Assembly (NCBI GenBank): GCA_963755435.1
Contig: CAVWJX010000011.1
Coordinates: forward strand, 372,001 to 436,000
Source: AP-15 sp963755435
GTDB taxonomy: Bacteria > Pseudomonadota > Alphaproteobacteria > ATCC43930 > CGMCC-115725
Direction of reading: 5' to 3'
Length of the DNA: 64,000 nt
Shown: positions 50,485 through 59,189 of the stretch, in pieces
Position numbering within the stretch: position 1 is the first letter of the stretch
How the letters are laid out: every line of letters starts with the position of its first letter
Made by a program: the position numbers and the translations under genes
Notes under the pieces: generated by a model
Told to the model about the DNA's origin: nothing
Databases searched by the model: none
Seen by the model: only the letters and a program-made list of their open reading frames with translations

Positions 50485-51925
50485 TTACTTGCCGAGGCAG
50501 AAGTCGCGGAAGATGACGTCGAGCAGGGCTTCGATGTCGACGGCGCCGGTGATTTGGCCGAGGCTGCGGAGAGCGAGGCGGAGGTCTTCGGCGCGCAGTT
50601 CGGGGAGGGCGGCGGCGACGGCGCGGGCGAGGGCGGCGGCGGCGGCTTCGAGCGCTTGGCGGTGGCGGGCGCGGGTCAGGACCGGGGCTTCGATGCGGTA
50701 GGTCGCGGCAATTCGAGCAGCGAGGGCGGCCAGCAGCGGGTCGAGGCCGGCGCCGGTCAGGGCCGAGACGGGAAAGGCCTCCTCGCATTGCATTTTCTCG
50801 TCATGACCGGGTTCGTCCCGGCCATCCGCGGCCCGGTCTGTGGTCGCGTGGATGCCCGGATCAAGTCCGGGCATGACGGAGTTCTGGTTGCCCCTCGCAA
50901 TCTGCGCATCTCGCGTCGAGGAGGTCGATCTTGTTGGCGACGAGGATTGTGTCGGGGCCGGGCCAGGCGGCGGCGCCGGCGGCTTCGGCCGGGTCGCCGG
51001 CATCGAAGACGAAAAGGCGGATATCGGCTTCGGCGGCGCGGCGACGGGCGCGGCGTAGCCCTTCCTGCTCAACCGGATCGTTGCTGTCGCGCAGGCCGGC
51101 GGTGTCGGCGAGGACGACCGGATAGCCGGCGAGGTCGATCGCCACCTCGACGATGTCGCGGGTGGTGCCGGCGATCGGCGAGGTGATCGCCGCCTCGCGC
51201 CTGGCAATGCGATTGAGGAGGGTCGATTTGCCGACATTGGGCGGGCCGATGATCGCCACCGCAATACCGTCGCGCAGCCGCTCGCCGCGATGGCCGTCGG
51301 CGAGGTGACGGCCGATTTCGGCGGCGAGGTCGGCGGTTTCGGCGCGGATGCGATCCTCGATCTCCGGCGGCAGGCCTTCGTCGGGAAAATCGATCGCGGC
51401 TTCGAGATGGGCGAGGAGATGGGTCAGCCGCGCCGACCAATCGCGGTAGAGGCCGCCCAGCGCGCCGTCGAGCTGGCGCAGGGCTTGGCGACGCTGCGCC
51501 TCGGTCTCGGCCGCAGCGAGGTCGGCGATCGCCTCGGCCTGGGTCAGGTCGAGCTTGCCGTTCAGAAAGGCGCGGCGGGTGAACTCGCCAGGCTCAGCGA
51601 GGCGCAGCCCGAGCCGGGTCAGCGTCTCGATGACGGCGGCGAGCACGGCGCGGCTGCCGTGCAGGTGAAATTCGGCGATATCCTCGCCGGTGGCGCTCGC
51701 CGGCGCCGGAAACCACAGGACAAGCCCGTCGTCGAGCGGCTCGCCGGTCGCCGGATCGATCAGACGGCGACGACGGGCGGCGCGCGGCGGCGGGAGTTTG
51801 CCGGCGAGCAGGCCTAGCGCCCGCGCCGCATCTGGCCCGGAAACGCGTAGGATGGCGATGGCGCCGCGCCCGGCCGCCGTCGCCGGGGCAAAAATCGTGT
51901 CGGTGGTGAGCGCGCCCGGCGTCAG
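50485..51925 (-). pseudogene. mnmE: tRNA modification GTPase MnmE, interrupted by a palindromic repeat and a frame change
   Basis: Partner of MnmG. The N-terminal formyl-THF-type domain (TIFAPATAAGRGAIAILRVSG), GEFTRRAFLNGKLDLTQAEA, G1 GPPNVGKSTLLN, G2 TTRDIVE, G3 DTAGLRD and G4 NKID are in one frame, which stops at 50861. The rest (AFPVSALTGAGLDPLLAALA to the C-terminal CLGK that binds the substrate) is in the next frame. Between G4 and AFPVSA lies a palindromic repeat, about 40 codons, absent from normal MnmE and open in the second frame. A single indel near 50905-50930 would join the two. The start is unclear: CTG 51925 overlaps the ferredoxin stop; no ATG or GTG fits. Confidence 0.88.
50799..50878. 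repeat. REP-like palindromic element inside mnmE (PGLDPGIH type)
   Basis: Imperfect inverted arms, about 50799-50830 and 50845-50878, contain the common alphaproteobacterial palindrome (GCCCGGATCAAGTCCGGGC). On the minus strand it reads NSVMPGLDPGIHATTD and DGRDEPGHDEK, a peptide familiar from such repeats. Confidence 0.85.
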
Positions 51926-52293
51926 TGGGCCGGCGGCTTCTGATCGGGCTGCAGCATCAGCCGCTCGACCCGGCCGCCCTCGACCAGATGCTTCTGCACG
52001 ATCTCGTCGATGTCCTCGGTAGTCTCGTAGCGATACCACACGCCCTCGGGGTAGATCACCATGTTGGGGCCGAATTCGCAGCGGTCGAGACAGCCAGCGG
52101 CGTTGGGGCGGATGTTCTCGACGCCGGCGGCACGGGCCTTCTCGCGCAGATAGGCCCGCAACTTGTCCACGCCGCCAGCGGCCGCGGCGCGTTCGCTGCA
52201 ACAGCCGCGCGGATGGCCCTCGGGCCGTACATTCGTGCACATAAAGATGTGCCGATTATAGAAAAGCGGCGGATCGGCGGGTGCGTCTGCCAT
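51922..52293 (-). CDS. Thioredoxin-like 2Fe-2S ferredoxin
   Basis: 123 residues from ATG 52293 with GGAG upstream. The thioredoxin-like ferredoxin fold has cysteines in IFMCTNVRPEGHPRGCCSE and AAGCLDRCEFGPNMVIYPEG, the usual 2Fe-2S set, and WYRYETTEDIDEIVQKHL. A soluble electron carrier; its partner is unknown. Placement before mnmE is common in alphaproteobacteria. The stop overlaps the presumed CTG start of mnmE. Confidence 0.9.
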   Translation of the reverse strand: MADAPADPPLFYNRHIFMCTNVRPEGHPRGCCSERAAAAGGVDKLRAYLREKARAAGVENIRPNAAGCLDRCEFGPNMVIYPEGVWYRYETTEDIDEIVQKHLVEGGRVERLMLQPDQKPPAH

Positions 52294-52446
52294 TTGACGT
52301 TTCTCCGAAGTGGGCAGGACACGGCGGAGCGAATGACGCCGACCGCCGTTGTGGGAGTAGACTGAAACCCTACCGCGTCGCGGCACCGAGGGCAATGCGT
52401 CCGCTGCCCGGCGCGGACAGCACAGCTGCATGGCAGGAGCCCCCCA

Positions 52447-54471
52447 ATGGACCGCAACCGCCTCGGCGAAGAGACCAGCCCCTATCTGCTGCAGCACCGC
52501 GACAACCCGGTGCACTGGCAAGCCTGGAGCGAGGAGACCCTGGCCGCGGCCAGGGAAGCCGACAAGCCGATCCTGTTATCGATCGGCTACGCCGCTTGCC
52601 ATTGGTGCCATGTGATGGCGCGGGAGAGCTTCGAAGACCCGCAGATCGCCGCGGCGATGAACCGGCTCTATGTCAACATCAAGGTGGACCGCGAGGAGCG
52701 CCCGGATCTCGACCAAATCTATCAGCACGCACTCGCATTGATGGGCGAGCAGGGCGGCTGGCCGCTGACGATGTTCCTGACGCCACAGGGCGAGCCGTTC
52801 TGGGGCGGCACCTATTTCCCGCCCGATGCGCGCTGGGGTCGGCCAGGGTTTCCGCAGGTGCTGACGGCGATCAGCGAGGCCTATCGGGAGAAGCGCGAGG
52901 ACGTCGCAAAAAACGTCGCGGTGCTGCGTGATGCGCTGCAGCGGCTCGGCCGGCCGCAGCGGGGCGCCGTCATCGACCGTCAACAGCTCGATCCGATCGC
53001 CGAGCGGCTGCTGCGCGAGACCGACCAGATCCATGGCGGCATCGGCACCGCGCCCAAATTCCCGCAATGCGGCATCCTCGAGCTGTTATGGCGGGGCTGG
53101 AAGCGGACCGGCCAGAGCGCCTATCGCGACGCGGTGACGAAAGCGCTCGACGCGATGTGCCAGGGCGGCATCTACGACCACCTGGGCGGCGGTTTTGCCC
53201 GCTATTCGACCGATGCGCGCTGGCTCGTGCCGCATTTCGAGAAGATGCTCTACGACAATGCCGAATTGGTGGACCTCTTGACCCTGGTCTGGCAGGAGAC
53301 CGGCAACCCGCTCTACCGGCAGCGGGTCGAGGAGACGCTCGGCTGGGTCAAGCGCGAGATGCGGGCGCCCGAAGGTGGCTTCGCCAGCAGCCTCGACGCC
53401 GACAGCGAGCATGAGGAAGGCAAGTTCTACGTCTGGTCCGAGGCCGAGATCGACGCGGTGCTCGGCCCGCGTGCGACGCTGTTCAAGCGGTTTTATGACG
53501 TGACCCCGGCGGGCAACTGGGAAGGCCGCACGATCCTCAATCGGTCGAATTCGCCGGCGCTGACCGACGCCGAGACAGAGGGCGAGCTGGCGCGGTGCCG
53601 CGAGCTCTTGCTGCGGGCGCGCGCAGCGCGGGTGCGGCCGGGCTGGGACGACAAGGTGCTGGCCGATTGGAACGGGTTGATGATCGCCGCATTAGCCAAT
53701 GCCGGGCTGGTGTTCGAGCGGCCGGATTGGCTCGACACAGCCGGCGCGGCGTTCGACTTTGTCCGCGGGCATATGATGACGGCCGACGGCCGCCTGCAGC
53801 ATAGCTGGCGCGACGGCCGCGCTCGGCACGCGGCCAATCTCGACGATTACGCCAATTTATGCCGCGCAGCACTGGCGCTCTACGAGGCGGCGGGCGACGA
53901 GGCGCTTCTCGCCCAGGCGCGCGGCTGGGTGGCAATCCTCGACCAGCATTATTGGGACGCGGCGGGCGGCGGCTATTTCTTTTCCGCCGACGACACCGAA
54001 GCCTTGATCGCCCGCGTCAAGACCGCCGCCAACTCGGCGGTTCCGGCCGGCAATGGGACCCTCGTCGGGGTGTTGACCCGGCTGGCGATCCTGACCGGCG
54101 AGGACGCCTACCGCCGCCGTGCCGAAGCGATCGCCGAAGCGTTTTCCGGCGAGCTCGCGCGCAATTTCTTTCCGCTCGCGACATTGCTCAACAACGCTGA
54201 ATTGCTGGCCGAGCCGATGCAGATCGTGCTCGCCGGCGAGCCGGGCGAGGCGGCATTGGAGGGATTGCGGCGGGCGGTCTATCAGGTTTCGCTGCCGAAC
54301 CGCGTGGTCACGAGCCTGCCGCCGGGCCGAGAGCTGCCGCAGGATCATCCGGCGCATGGCAAGGGCCTCGTCGACAATCGGCCGGCCGCTTACATCTGCA
54401 TCGGCCCGGTATGCTCGCTGCCCGTGAGCGACCGCCAAATACTGCTGGCCAAACTCGCAGAACAGCACTAA
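52447..54471 (+). CDS. DUF255 / SPATA20-like protein (thioredoxin plus alpha/alpha-barrel)
   Basis: 674 residues. The N-terminal thioredoxin-like domain has NRLGEETSPYLLQHRDNPVH, a CxxC in AACHWCHVMARESFED, and GGWPLTMFLTPQGEPFWGGT. A long glycosidase-like (alpha/alpha)6 region follows (GGIYDHLGGGFARYSTD, VPHFEKMLYDNAEL, RVRPGWDDKVLADWNGLM). The C-terminus YICIGPVCSLPV is typical. Widely conserved and known as YyaL in Bacillus; its biochemical role is not established. Full length with no defect. Confidence 0.92.
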   Translation: MDRNRLGEETSPYLLQHRDNPVHWQAWSEETLAAAREADKPILLSIGYAACHWCHVMARESFEDPQIAAAMNRLYVNIKVDREERPDLDQIYQHALALMGEQGGWPLTMFLTPQGEPFWGGTYFPPDARWGRPGFPQVLTAISEAYREKREDVAKNVAVLRDALQRLGRPQRGAVIDRQQLDPIAERLLRETDQIHGGIGTAPKFPQCGILELLWRGWKRTGQSAYRDAVTKALDAMCQGGIYDHLGGGFARYSTDARWLVPHFEKMLYDNAELVDLLTLVWQETGNPLYRQRVEETLGWVKREMRAPEGGFASSLDADSEHEEGKFYVWSEAEIDAVLGPRATLFKRFYDVTPAGNWEGRTILNRSNSPALTDAETEGELARCRELLLRARAARVRPGWDDKVLADWNGLMIAALANAGLVFERPDWLDTAGAAFDFVRGHMMTADGRLQHSWRDGRARHAANLDDYANLCRAALALYEAAGDEALLAQARGWVAILDQHYWDAAGGGYFFSADDTEALIARVKTAANSAVPAGNGTLVGVLTRLAILTGEDAYRRRAEAIAEAFSGELARNFFPLATLLNNAELLAEPMQIVLAGEPGEAALEGLRRAVYQVSLPNRVVTSLPPGRELPQDHPAHGKGLVDNRPAAYICIGPVCSLPVSDRQILLAKLAEQH

Positions 54472-54506
54472 TGTTCATGCTTCGTGCTGATAAGGGGGGA
54501 GCCGGC

Positions 54507-55046
54507 ATGTTGAGCTCGATCGCGATCGACAGCCCGGTCGGGGGCCTCACCATCTCTGCAACCGCCGACGCCGTCGTGGCGATCGGCTGGGGTCCGAGCA
54601 GTCGAGGCGAAGAGACGCCGCTGCTGGCCGAGGCGCACCGCCAGCTCGACGCCTATTTTGCGGGGCGGCTGAACCATTTCGAGCTACCGCTCGATCCCGA
54701 CGGCTCGCCCTTTGAACAGCGGGTCTGGGCGGCGATGCGGCGTATCCCGTTCGGCCAGACGCGCAGCTATGGCGAGCTGGCGATGGAAGTCGGCTCCGCA
54801 CCACGCGCTGTGGGCCGTGCTTGCGGTCGCAATCCGATCCCGATCGTCATACCGTGCCATCGGGTCCTGGCGCGCGCCGGCGTCGGCGGCTATAGCGGCG
54901 GCGCCGGGCTCCCGACGAAGCGCGCGCTGCTCGCACTGGAGGGCGCTGCGGACCCGCAGTTGTCGTTGCGAGCGCCGCGACGCGATCTCGGGCCATCGGA
55001 CCCTGCCGGTATCGAGATTGCCGCGTCGCTGCGCTCCTCGCAATGA
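54507..55046 (+). CDS. ogt: Methylated-DNA-protein cysteine methyltransferase
   Basis: 179 residues from ATG 54507, six bases after GGGGGGAGC. Repairs O6-alkylguanine by taking the alkyl group onto Cys117 in the motif IPIVIPCHRVLA. The helix-turn-helix segment IPFGQTRSYGELA and GYSGGAGLPTKRALLALEGA complete the domain. The last about 25 residues and the stop codon derive from a palindromic repeat, so the native C-terminus was replaced. Other ATGs at 54471 and 54477 are open but lack a ribosome site. Confidence 0.92.
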   Translation: MLSSIAIDSPVGGLTISATADAVVAIGWGPSSRGEETPLLAEAHRQLDAYFAGRLNHFELPLDPDGSPFEQRVWAAMRRIPFGQTRSYGELAMEVGSAPRAVGRACGRNPIPIVIPCHRVLARAGVGGYSGGAGLPTKRALLALEGAADPQLSLRAPRRDLGPSDPAGIEIAASLRSSQ

Positions 55047-55050
55047 CCAC
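54961..55050. repeat. Palindromic repeat forming the 3' end of ogt
   Basis: The left arm GTCGTTGCGAGCGCCGCGAC and the right arm GCGTCGCTGCGCTCCTCGCA are imperfect inverted copies around a centre near 55005. The sequence is of the dispersed 'GCGAGGAGCGCAGCGAC' type seen in alphaproteobacterial genomes. A different class from the repeat in mnmE. Confidence 0.75.
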
Positions 55051-55144
55051 CGACCAGCGCTCCGCTAGACAGCCGTGACGGGAGGGCCGGCGAAGGCTAT
55101 CGTTCGCCTTGGCTGATCGCGAATGTCATTGGGAGGATACCGCC

Positions 55145-56119
55145 ATGGTTCACGCAATCCGGTTCGACAAGGCCGGCGGGCCCGAAGTCCTTTCCTGGCA
55201 GGAGGTGGAAGTCGGCAAGCCCGGGCCGGGCCAAGTGCGGCTCAAGCACACCGCCGTCGGGCTCAATTACATCGACACTTACCAGCGGAGCGGGCTCTAC
55301 CCGATGCCGATGCCGAGCGGGCTCGGCTCCGAGGCGGCCGGGATTGTCGAGGAGATCGGGCCGGGGGTCAGCGGGCTCAAGCCCGGCGACCGGGTGGCCT
55401 ATGCCGGAGGTCCGATCGGAGCTTATAGCGAAGGCCGGGTGATGCCGGCCGATCGGCTCGTCCCGGTGCCCGCCGGGATCACCGATGCCCAAGCCGCGGC
55501 GATGATGCTGAAGGGGATGACCGCGTGGTATCTGGTGCGCCGCACCCACCCGGTCAAACGCGGCGAGACGATTCTGATCCATGCCGCGGCCGGCGGCGTC
55601 GGGTTGATCGTTTGCCAATGGGCCAAGCACCTCGGCGCCACCGTGATCGGCACCGTCGGCGACGACGAGAAAGCCGCGCTGGCGAAAAAGCATGGCTGCG
55701 ACTATCCGATCAACTACCGCCGCGAGGATTTCGTCGCCAAAGTCGGCGAGATCACCCAGGGTAAAAAGCTGCCGGTGGTCTATGATTCGGTCGGCAAGGA
55801 CACCTTCTACAAGTCGCTAGACTGCTTGGCGCCGCTTGGGCTGATGGCGTCGTTCGGCCAGTCCTCTGGCGCGATCGGACCGGTTGATATCGGCATCCTC
55901 GCCGCCAAGGGTTCGCTGTTCCTGACCCGCCCGACCCTGAACACCTACACCGCAACCCGCGAAGATTTGCTGACCGCGGCACGCGAATTATTCGAGGTCG
56001 TGCAGAGCGGCGCGGTCAAGATCGCGGTCAACCAGACCTACCCGTTGCGCGAGGCCGCCCGCGCCCATCGCGACTTGCAGGATCGAAAGACGACAGGGCA
56101 GACGGTGCTAACCGTCTAG
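55145..56119 (+). CDS. Quinone oxidoreductase, zinc-free MDR family
   Basis: 324 residues from ATG 55145, preceded by GGGAGG. An NADPH-dependent quinone reductase of the QorA type: HTAVGLNYIDTYQRSGLYP, GSEAAGIVEEIG, the cofactor loop IHAAAGGVGLIVCQWAKHLG and the C-terminal DRKTTGQTVLTV. No zinc-binding cysteines. Located in the cytosol; physiological substrate unknown. Length normal. Confidence 0.92.
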   Translation: MVHAIRFDKAGGPEVLSWQEVEVGKPGPGQVRLKHTAVGLNYIDTYQRSGLYPMPMPSGLGSEAAGIVEEIGPGVSGLKPGDRVAYAGGPIGAYSEGRVMPADRLVPVPAGITDAQAAAMMLKGMTAWYLVRRTHPVKRGETILIHAAAGGVGLIVCQWAKHLGATVIGTVGDDEKAALAKKHGCDYPINYRREDFVAKVGEITQGKKLPVVYDSVGKDTFYKSLDCLAPLGLMASFGQSSGAIGPVDIGILAAKGSLFLTRPTLNTYTATREDLLTAARELFEVVQSGAVKIAVNQTYPLREAARAHRDLQDRKTTGQTVLTV

Positions 56120-56457
56120 AGAGATTTTAATAGCTTGAATCAAGACGAGGATTCTCAGGTTTTAGGGGTTTGTGATTCAAGATGCTGGCCGGGGTTGGGG
56201 TCGGCATCGAATGCCAAAACCCTATTCACAGGACCTCGCGAACGGGTTGGCTCAGTCGCCAGCGGTCGCACCGGCCGGGCAACAGCAGCGCCGCAGCGAC
56301 GTCGTCCTGTTGCCACCCATCCAGCCGGTCAAAACCAACTGGCGTCAAGGTCAGCCGAGACGGGTCCGCATCGCGCTCGAAGCCGAACGCCTACGCCGCG
56401 ATCGCAACACCGGTGGCCGCGTGGCAGGCCGCGTGGCAGCATCGTCGGCGCCGAGCG
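56120..56457 (+). pseudogene. Remnant of an IS630-type transposase in a gene-free stretch
   Basis: MPKPYSQDL begins at ATG 56211, and after a frame change RERVGSVASGRTGRATAA follows, together resembling the start of IS630 transposases (MPKPYSxDLRERV). The rest to 56457 shows no coherent protein. A near-repeat, TTGAATCAAG at 56134 and GATTCAAGATG at 56173, might be part of an element end. Confidence 0.45.
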
Positions 56458-57132
56458 TCAGCCGCTACCAGTGGCGACCAGGACCCAGTTCGGATCAGAG
56501 GATCGGGTATCGCGGGCAAAGGTCCAGTAGTCGGTCTTTTCGACCGGGTGCTCGGGATCGCCATCGACGATGCTGCCATCCATCGCGCGCGTCACATTGA
56601 TCTGATGCGACACGAGCTTGGCCGTTACCCGCGCGGTGCGCCCGGAAACATCGGCATCGACAATCTCGGCATCGTCGAGCCGCAAATCGCGCGTCTCGAA
56701 AGTCTCCTTGGCGGCAGCCCGTTCATCGATCGTCGCGGCAAACGGGCGGTAGACCTCGTCGCTCAACAGCGGGCGCAACCCCTCCTTGTCGCCTTTGGCG
56801 TAGGCGGCGACGATCATCTCAAAGGCGGAACGAGCCCCCAGCAAAAACTGCGCCGGATCGAAGCCAGGGTCGGCCCGGCGGACCCGGGCGAGCCCCTCGG
56901 CGACCGTATCGGCCGGCTTGCCGGCCGGGGTCGGGAGCGCGACGACCTTGCCCGGGTCTGCCGGCGTCGCCACCTTTTCGGAGCTGGGTTTGTCGGCGAC
57001 CGGCGCCGAGCGCCGCACGAACAACTCGCGCCGCCGCTCATTCCCGGTGCGCCGGCCAAGAACGCTGCGCAGCCGCAGTATGAGAAAGGCGGCGATCATC
57101 GCGAACAGGATGATGTATTGGTAATCGTCCAT
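56458..57132 (-). CDS. Tim44/TimA-domain protein
   Basis: 224 residues. The N-terminal helix YQYIILFAMIAAFLILRLRS anchors it to the inner membrane; a charged, proline-rich linker follows, then a Tim44-like domain (FLLGARSAFEMIVAAYAKGD, LRPLLSDEVYRPF, DAEIVDADVSGRTARVTAKL). Bacterial Tim44 homologues have been linked to membrane lipid or protein organisation; the role here is not known. It is divergent from fxsA, a conserved arrangement near secB in alphaproteobacteria. Confidence 0.88.
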   Translation of the reverse strand: MDDYQYIILFAMIAAFLILRLRSVLGRRTGNERRRELFVRRSAPVADKPSSEKVATPADPGKVVALPTPAGKPADTVAEGLARVRRADPGFDPAQFLLGARSAFEMIVAAYAKGDKEGLRPLLSDEVYRPFAATIDERAAAKETFETRDLRLDDAEIVDADVSGRTARVTAKLVSHQINVTRAMDGSIVDGDPEHPVEKTDYWTFARDTRSSDPNWVLVATGSG

Positions 57133-57227
57133 CGACCGGAGCGCCTCGCCACCCTGCGGCTAGGGCCGGGGAACGGCCCTCGCATGCTGCTAGGTTCAGA
57201 TGGGGCGCGGGCGCTACCGCGACAAGC

Positions 57228-57683
57228 GTGCCCTGTGCGCCGCCGGTGAAACGACCGCTGCGACTGGCCCTTCTCGGATACCTGCTGATCGAGGGCTACG
57301 CGACCTTGGCAATCGCCGGATGGCTCGGGCCCGGGCCAACCCTGTTGCTCCTCCTCTTAGGCGCCGCGGCCGGAGGAGCGGTCCTGCGCACAACCCAATT
57401 CTCGCTGTTGTCCGAGCTGCGCCGGAGTCTGGCCGCGAGCGAGCCGGCATTACCCGCGCTTATTGGTGGCGCGCTTCGCGCCGCGGCCGGCGTTCTGCTG
57501 ATCATTCCCGGATTTATCAGCGATCTGGTCGCGGCAGGGCTGCTGATTCCGGCGCTGCGCCGTCAGCTGATCCGCCGCTTAGCCGCCGCAGCAAACCGTC
57601 GCACCGGACCCGCTACCATCGAGGGCGACTACCGCCGAGTGGAGGACACCGCTCTGCCGGCGCCGCGACGAGAACCGCGTTGA
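57228..57683 (+). CDS. fxsA: FxsA family membrane protein
   Basis: 151 residues from GTG 57228 (GTG 57246 possible). Hydrophobic helices PLRLALLGYLLIEGYATLAI and GPTLLLLLLGAAAGGAVLR and the family motif LIIPGFISDLVAAGLLIPALR identify the FxsA/YtzA group, inner-membrane proteins of unknown mechanism; E. coli FxsA affects F-plasmid exclusion of phage T7. It is followed immediately by a histidine-phosphatase remnant. Confidence 0.85.
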   Translation: MPCAPPVKRPLRLALLGYLLIEGYATLAIAGWLGPGPTLLLLLLGAAAGGAVLRTTQFSLLSELRRSLAASEPALPALIGGALRAAAGVLLIIPGFISDLVAAGLLIPALRRQLIRRLAAAANRRTGPATIEGDYRRVEDTALPAPRREPR

Positions 57684-57932
57684 TCTTGATCCGGCACGGC
57701 GAAACCGCATTCAGCCGGGTCTTTTCCGCGAGCCGGCGCGACCCGGGAATCCTGGATCCGGTCCTGATCGGAGTTGGCCGGCGGCGAGGCCGCGGGGGCG
57801 GCACGAGCGGCTTGGTCTTCTCAACCTTGACCGGGTGGCCGGTCCCAAGGTGCCGAACGGTACGGCCTGCGGATCGAGCCGGCCCCCTCCGAGCGGCTAG
57901 CGGAGCCGCTACTTATGCCCGCCGCGCGCTGA
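57680..57932 (+). pseudogene. Decayed histidine phosphatase family gene
   Basis: Starts at TTG 57680, overlapping the fxsA stop. LILIRHGETAFSRVFSASRRDPGI contains the catalytic RHGE motif in good condition, then the frame degenerates (GRRRGRGGG). A later piece in another frame, ERYGLRIEPAPSERLAE, ends at 57932. At about 250 bases it is less than half the normal gene, with at least one frame change and an internal deletion, so this is a true relic rather than one sequencing error. The rest of the gap to secB holds nothing else. Confidence 0.6.
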
Positions 57933-58013
57933 GGGGCGGCGGCAACGATTGCTGCATCTTCCCGATCCATGCTAGCCAGCCGGATCGACTAGGGTTCGCC
58001 ACGGGAGGGGATC

Positions 58014-58520
58014 ATGCCGGGAGAGACCAGGGGCAATGGCGAAGCCGGCGTACTGCCGGAAAGCTCGGACGGACCACAATTTTTTATCAACTTTCAATAC
58101 GTCAAGGATCTGTCGTTCGAAAACCCGCGGGCACCGCAAAGCCTGGTTCAGCAACCCGCACAGCCGGACGTGGCGATCAACGTCGATGTCAAGGCGCAAA
58201 ACCTCAATCCCGAAGCCTACGAGGTCGTGCTGACGATCAATGCGACGGCGAATGCCCAGGAACAGCCGGTATTCCTGGTCGAGCTCGCCTATGCGGCAGT
58301 GGTGACGGTCCGAAACGCCCCTGAACCACTGCTCTCGAACCTGGTCCTGGTGGAAGCGCCGCGGATCATCTTCCCGTTTGCCCGCGCGATCATCGCCAAT
58401 GCCACCCGCGACGGCGGCTTTCCACCGCTGATGATCAATCCGATCGACTTTGCCGAACTGCTGCGCCAGCACCGGGCGCCAGAGCAGAACATCGCCGATG
58501 ACGACAGCACCACGGTTTGA
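58014..58520 (+). CDS. secB: Protein-export chaperone SecB
   Basis: 168 residues, with GGGAGGGGATC directly before the ATG. Keeps preproteins unfolded and delivers them to SecA. Family segments: FFINFQYVKDLSFENPRAPQ, DVKAQNLNPEAYEVVLTI, VFLVELAYAAVV and the RIIFPFARAIIANATRDGGF, PPLMINPIDFAELL stretch. Convergent with dnaQ, whose stop is four bases away. Confidence 0.97.
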   Translation: MPGETRGNGEAGVLPESSDGPQFFINFQYVKDLSFENPRAPQSLVQQPAQPDVAINVDVKAQNLNPEAYEVVLTINATANAQEQPVFLVELAYAAVVTVRNAPEPLLSNLVLVEAPRIIFPFARAIIANATRDGGFPPLMINPIDFAELLRQHRAPEQNIADDDSTTV

Positions 58521-58523
58521 GCC

Positions 58524-59189
58524 TCACGCCTCGGCGAGCCACAACGGGGCGGTCAGCAGCGCCAGCATCGCCCGATGGGCCGCGAGCTCGTCGAGCGAGG
58601 GAGCATGCGGGCGCGGCGCCCGTGCGATCCGGATCGCAGCGACGGAGGCAGCAGCCGGCATCGCAAAATCGAGGCCGGGCTGACGTCCGCCGATCAACTC
58701 CAGATAAACGGCGGCGAGCAGGCTGCAATCGATTTTGGCTCCATGATGGTCGCGGCCGGACAAATCGACCGCGAACCGGCGGCACAGAGCGTCAAGGCTC
58801 GCCGGCGCGCCGGGAAATCGCTGTCGGGCGAGTGCCAAGGTGTCGATATGCGGGAACACCGCCGGCGCGCGCTCGAGCAGTGCCAATTCCATATTCAGGA
58901 AGGCCAGGTCAAATTCGGCATTGTGGATCACCAGCGGATCCGAGCCGATAAATGCGAGCAGATCGTCGACCACCGCCGCGAAGGATGGATGCGGCGCAAG
59001 GAATTCCGCGGTTAGCCCGTGCACCGACAGCGCATCTGCCGGCATGTCCCGCCCCGGGTTGACATAGCGGTGGAAATTGCGGCCGGTCGGGATATGGTGC
59101 ACCAGCTCGATGCAGGCGATCTCGACGATCCGGTGGCCGGCCTGCGGATCGAGGCCTGTGGTTTCGGTGTCCAGTACGACTTCGCGCAT
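58524..59189 (-). CDS. dnaQ: DNA polymerase III epsilon subunit (3'-5' proofreading exonuclease)
   Basis: 221 residues. Exonuclease motifs: Exo I VVLDTETTGLDP, Exo II VIHNAEFDLAFLN, Exo III HGAKIDCSLLAAVY, with histidine and acidic metal ligands in place. ATG 59189 overlaps the coaE stop; GTG 59192 is alternative. The QLSLPL-type clamp motif is not obvious; APLWLA occurs at the C-terminus. Part of the conserved aroE-coaE-dnaQ run beside the origin. Confidence 0.95.
   Translation of the reverse strand: MREVVLDTETTGLDPQAGHRIVEIACIELVHHIPTGRNFHRYVNPGRDMPADALSVHGLTAEFLAPHPSFAAVVDDLLAFIGSDPLVIHNAEFDLAFLNMELALLERAPAVFPHIDTLALARQRFPGAPASLDALCRRFAVDLSGRDHHGAKIDCSLLAAVYLELIGGRQPGLDFAMPAAASVAAIRIARAPRPHAPSLDELAAHRAMLALLTAPLWLAEA

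Noticed and set aside
57200..58324. 374-codon plus-strand frame across fxsA and secB
   Set aside because: Overlaps secure fxsA and secB frames; only its RHGE segment is meaningful and is reported as a remnant.
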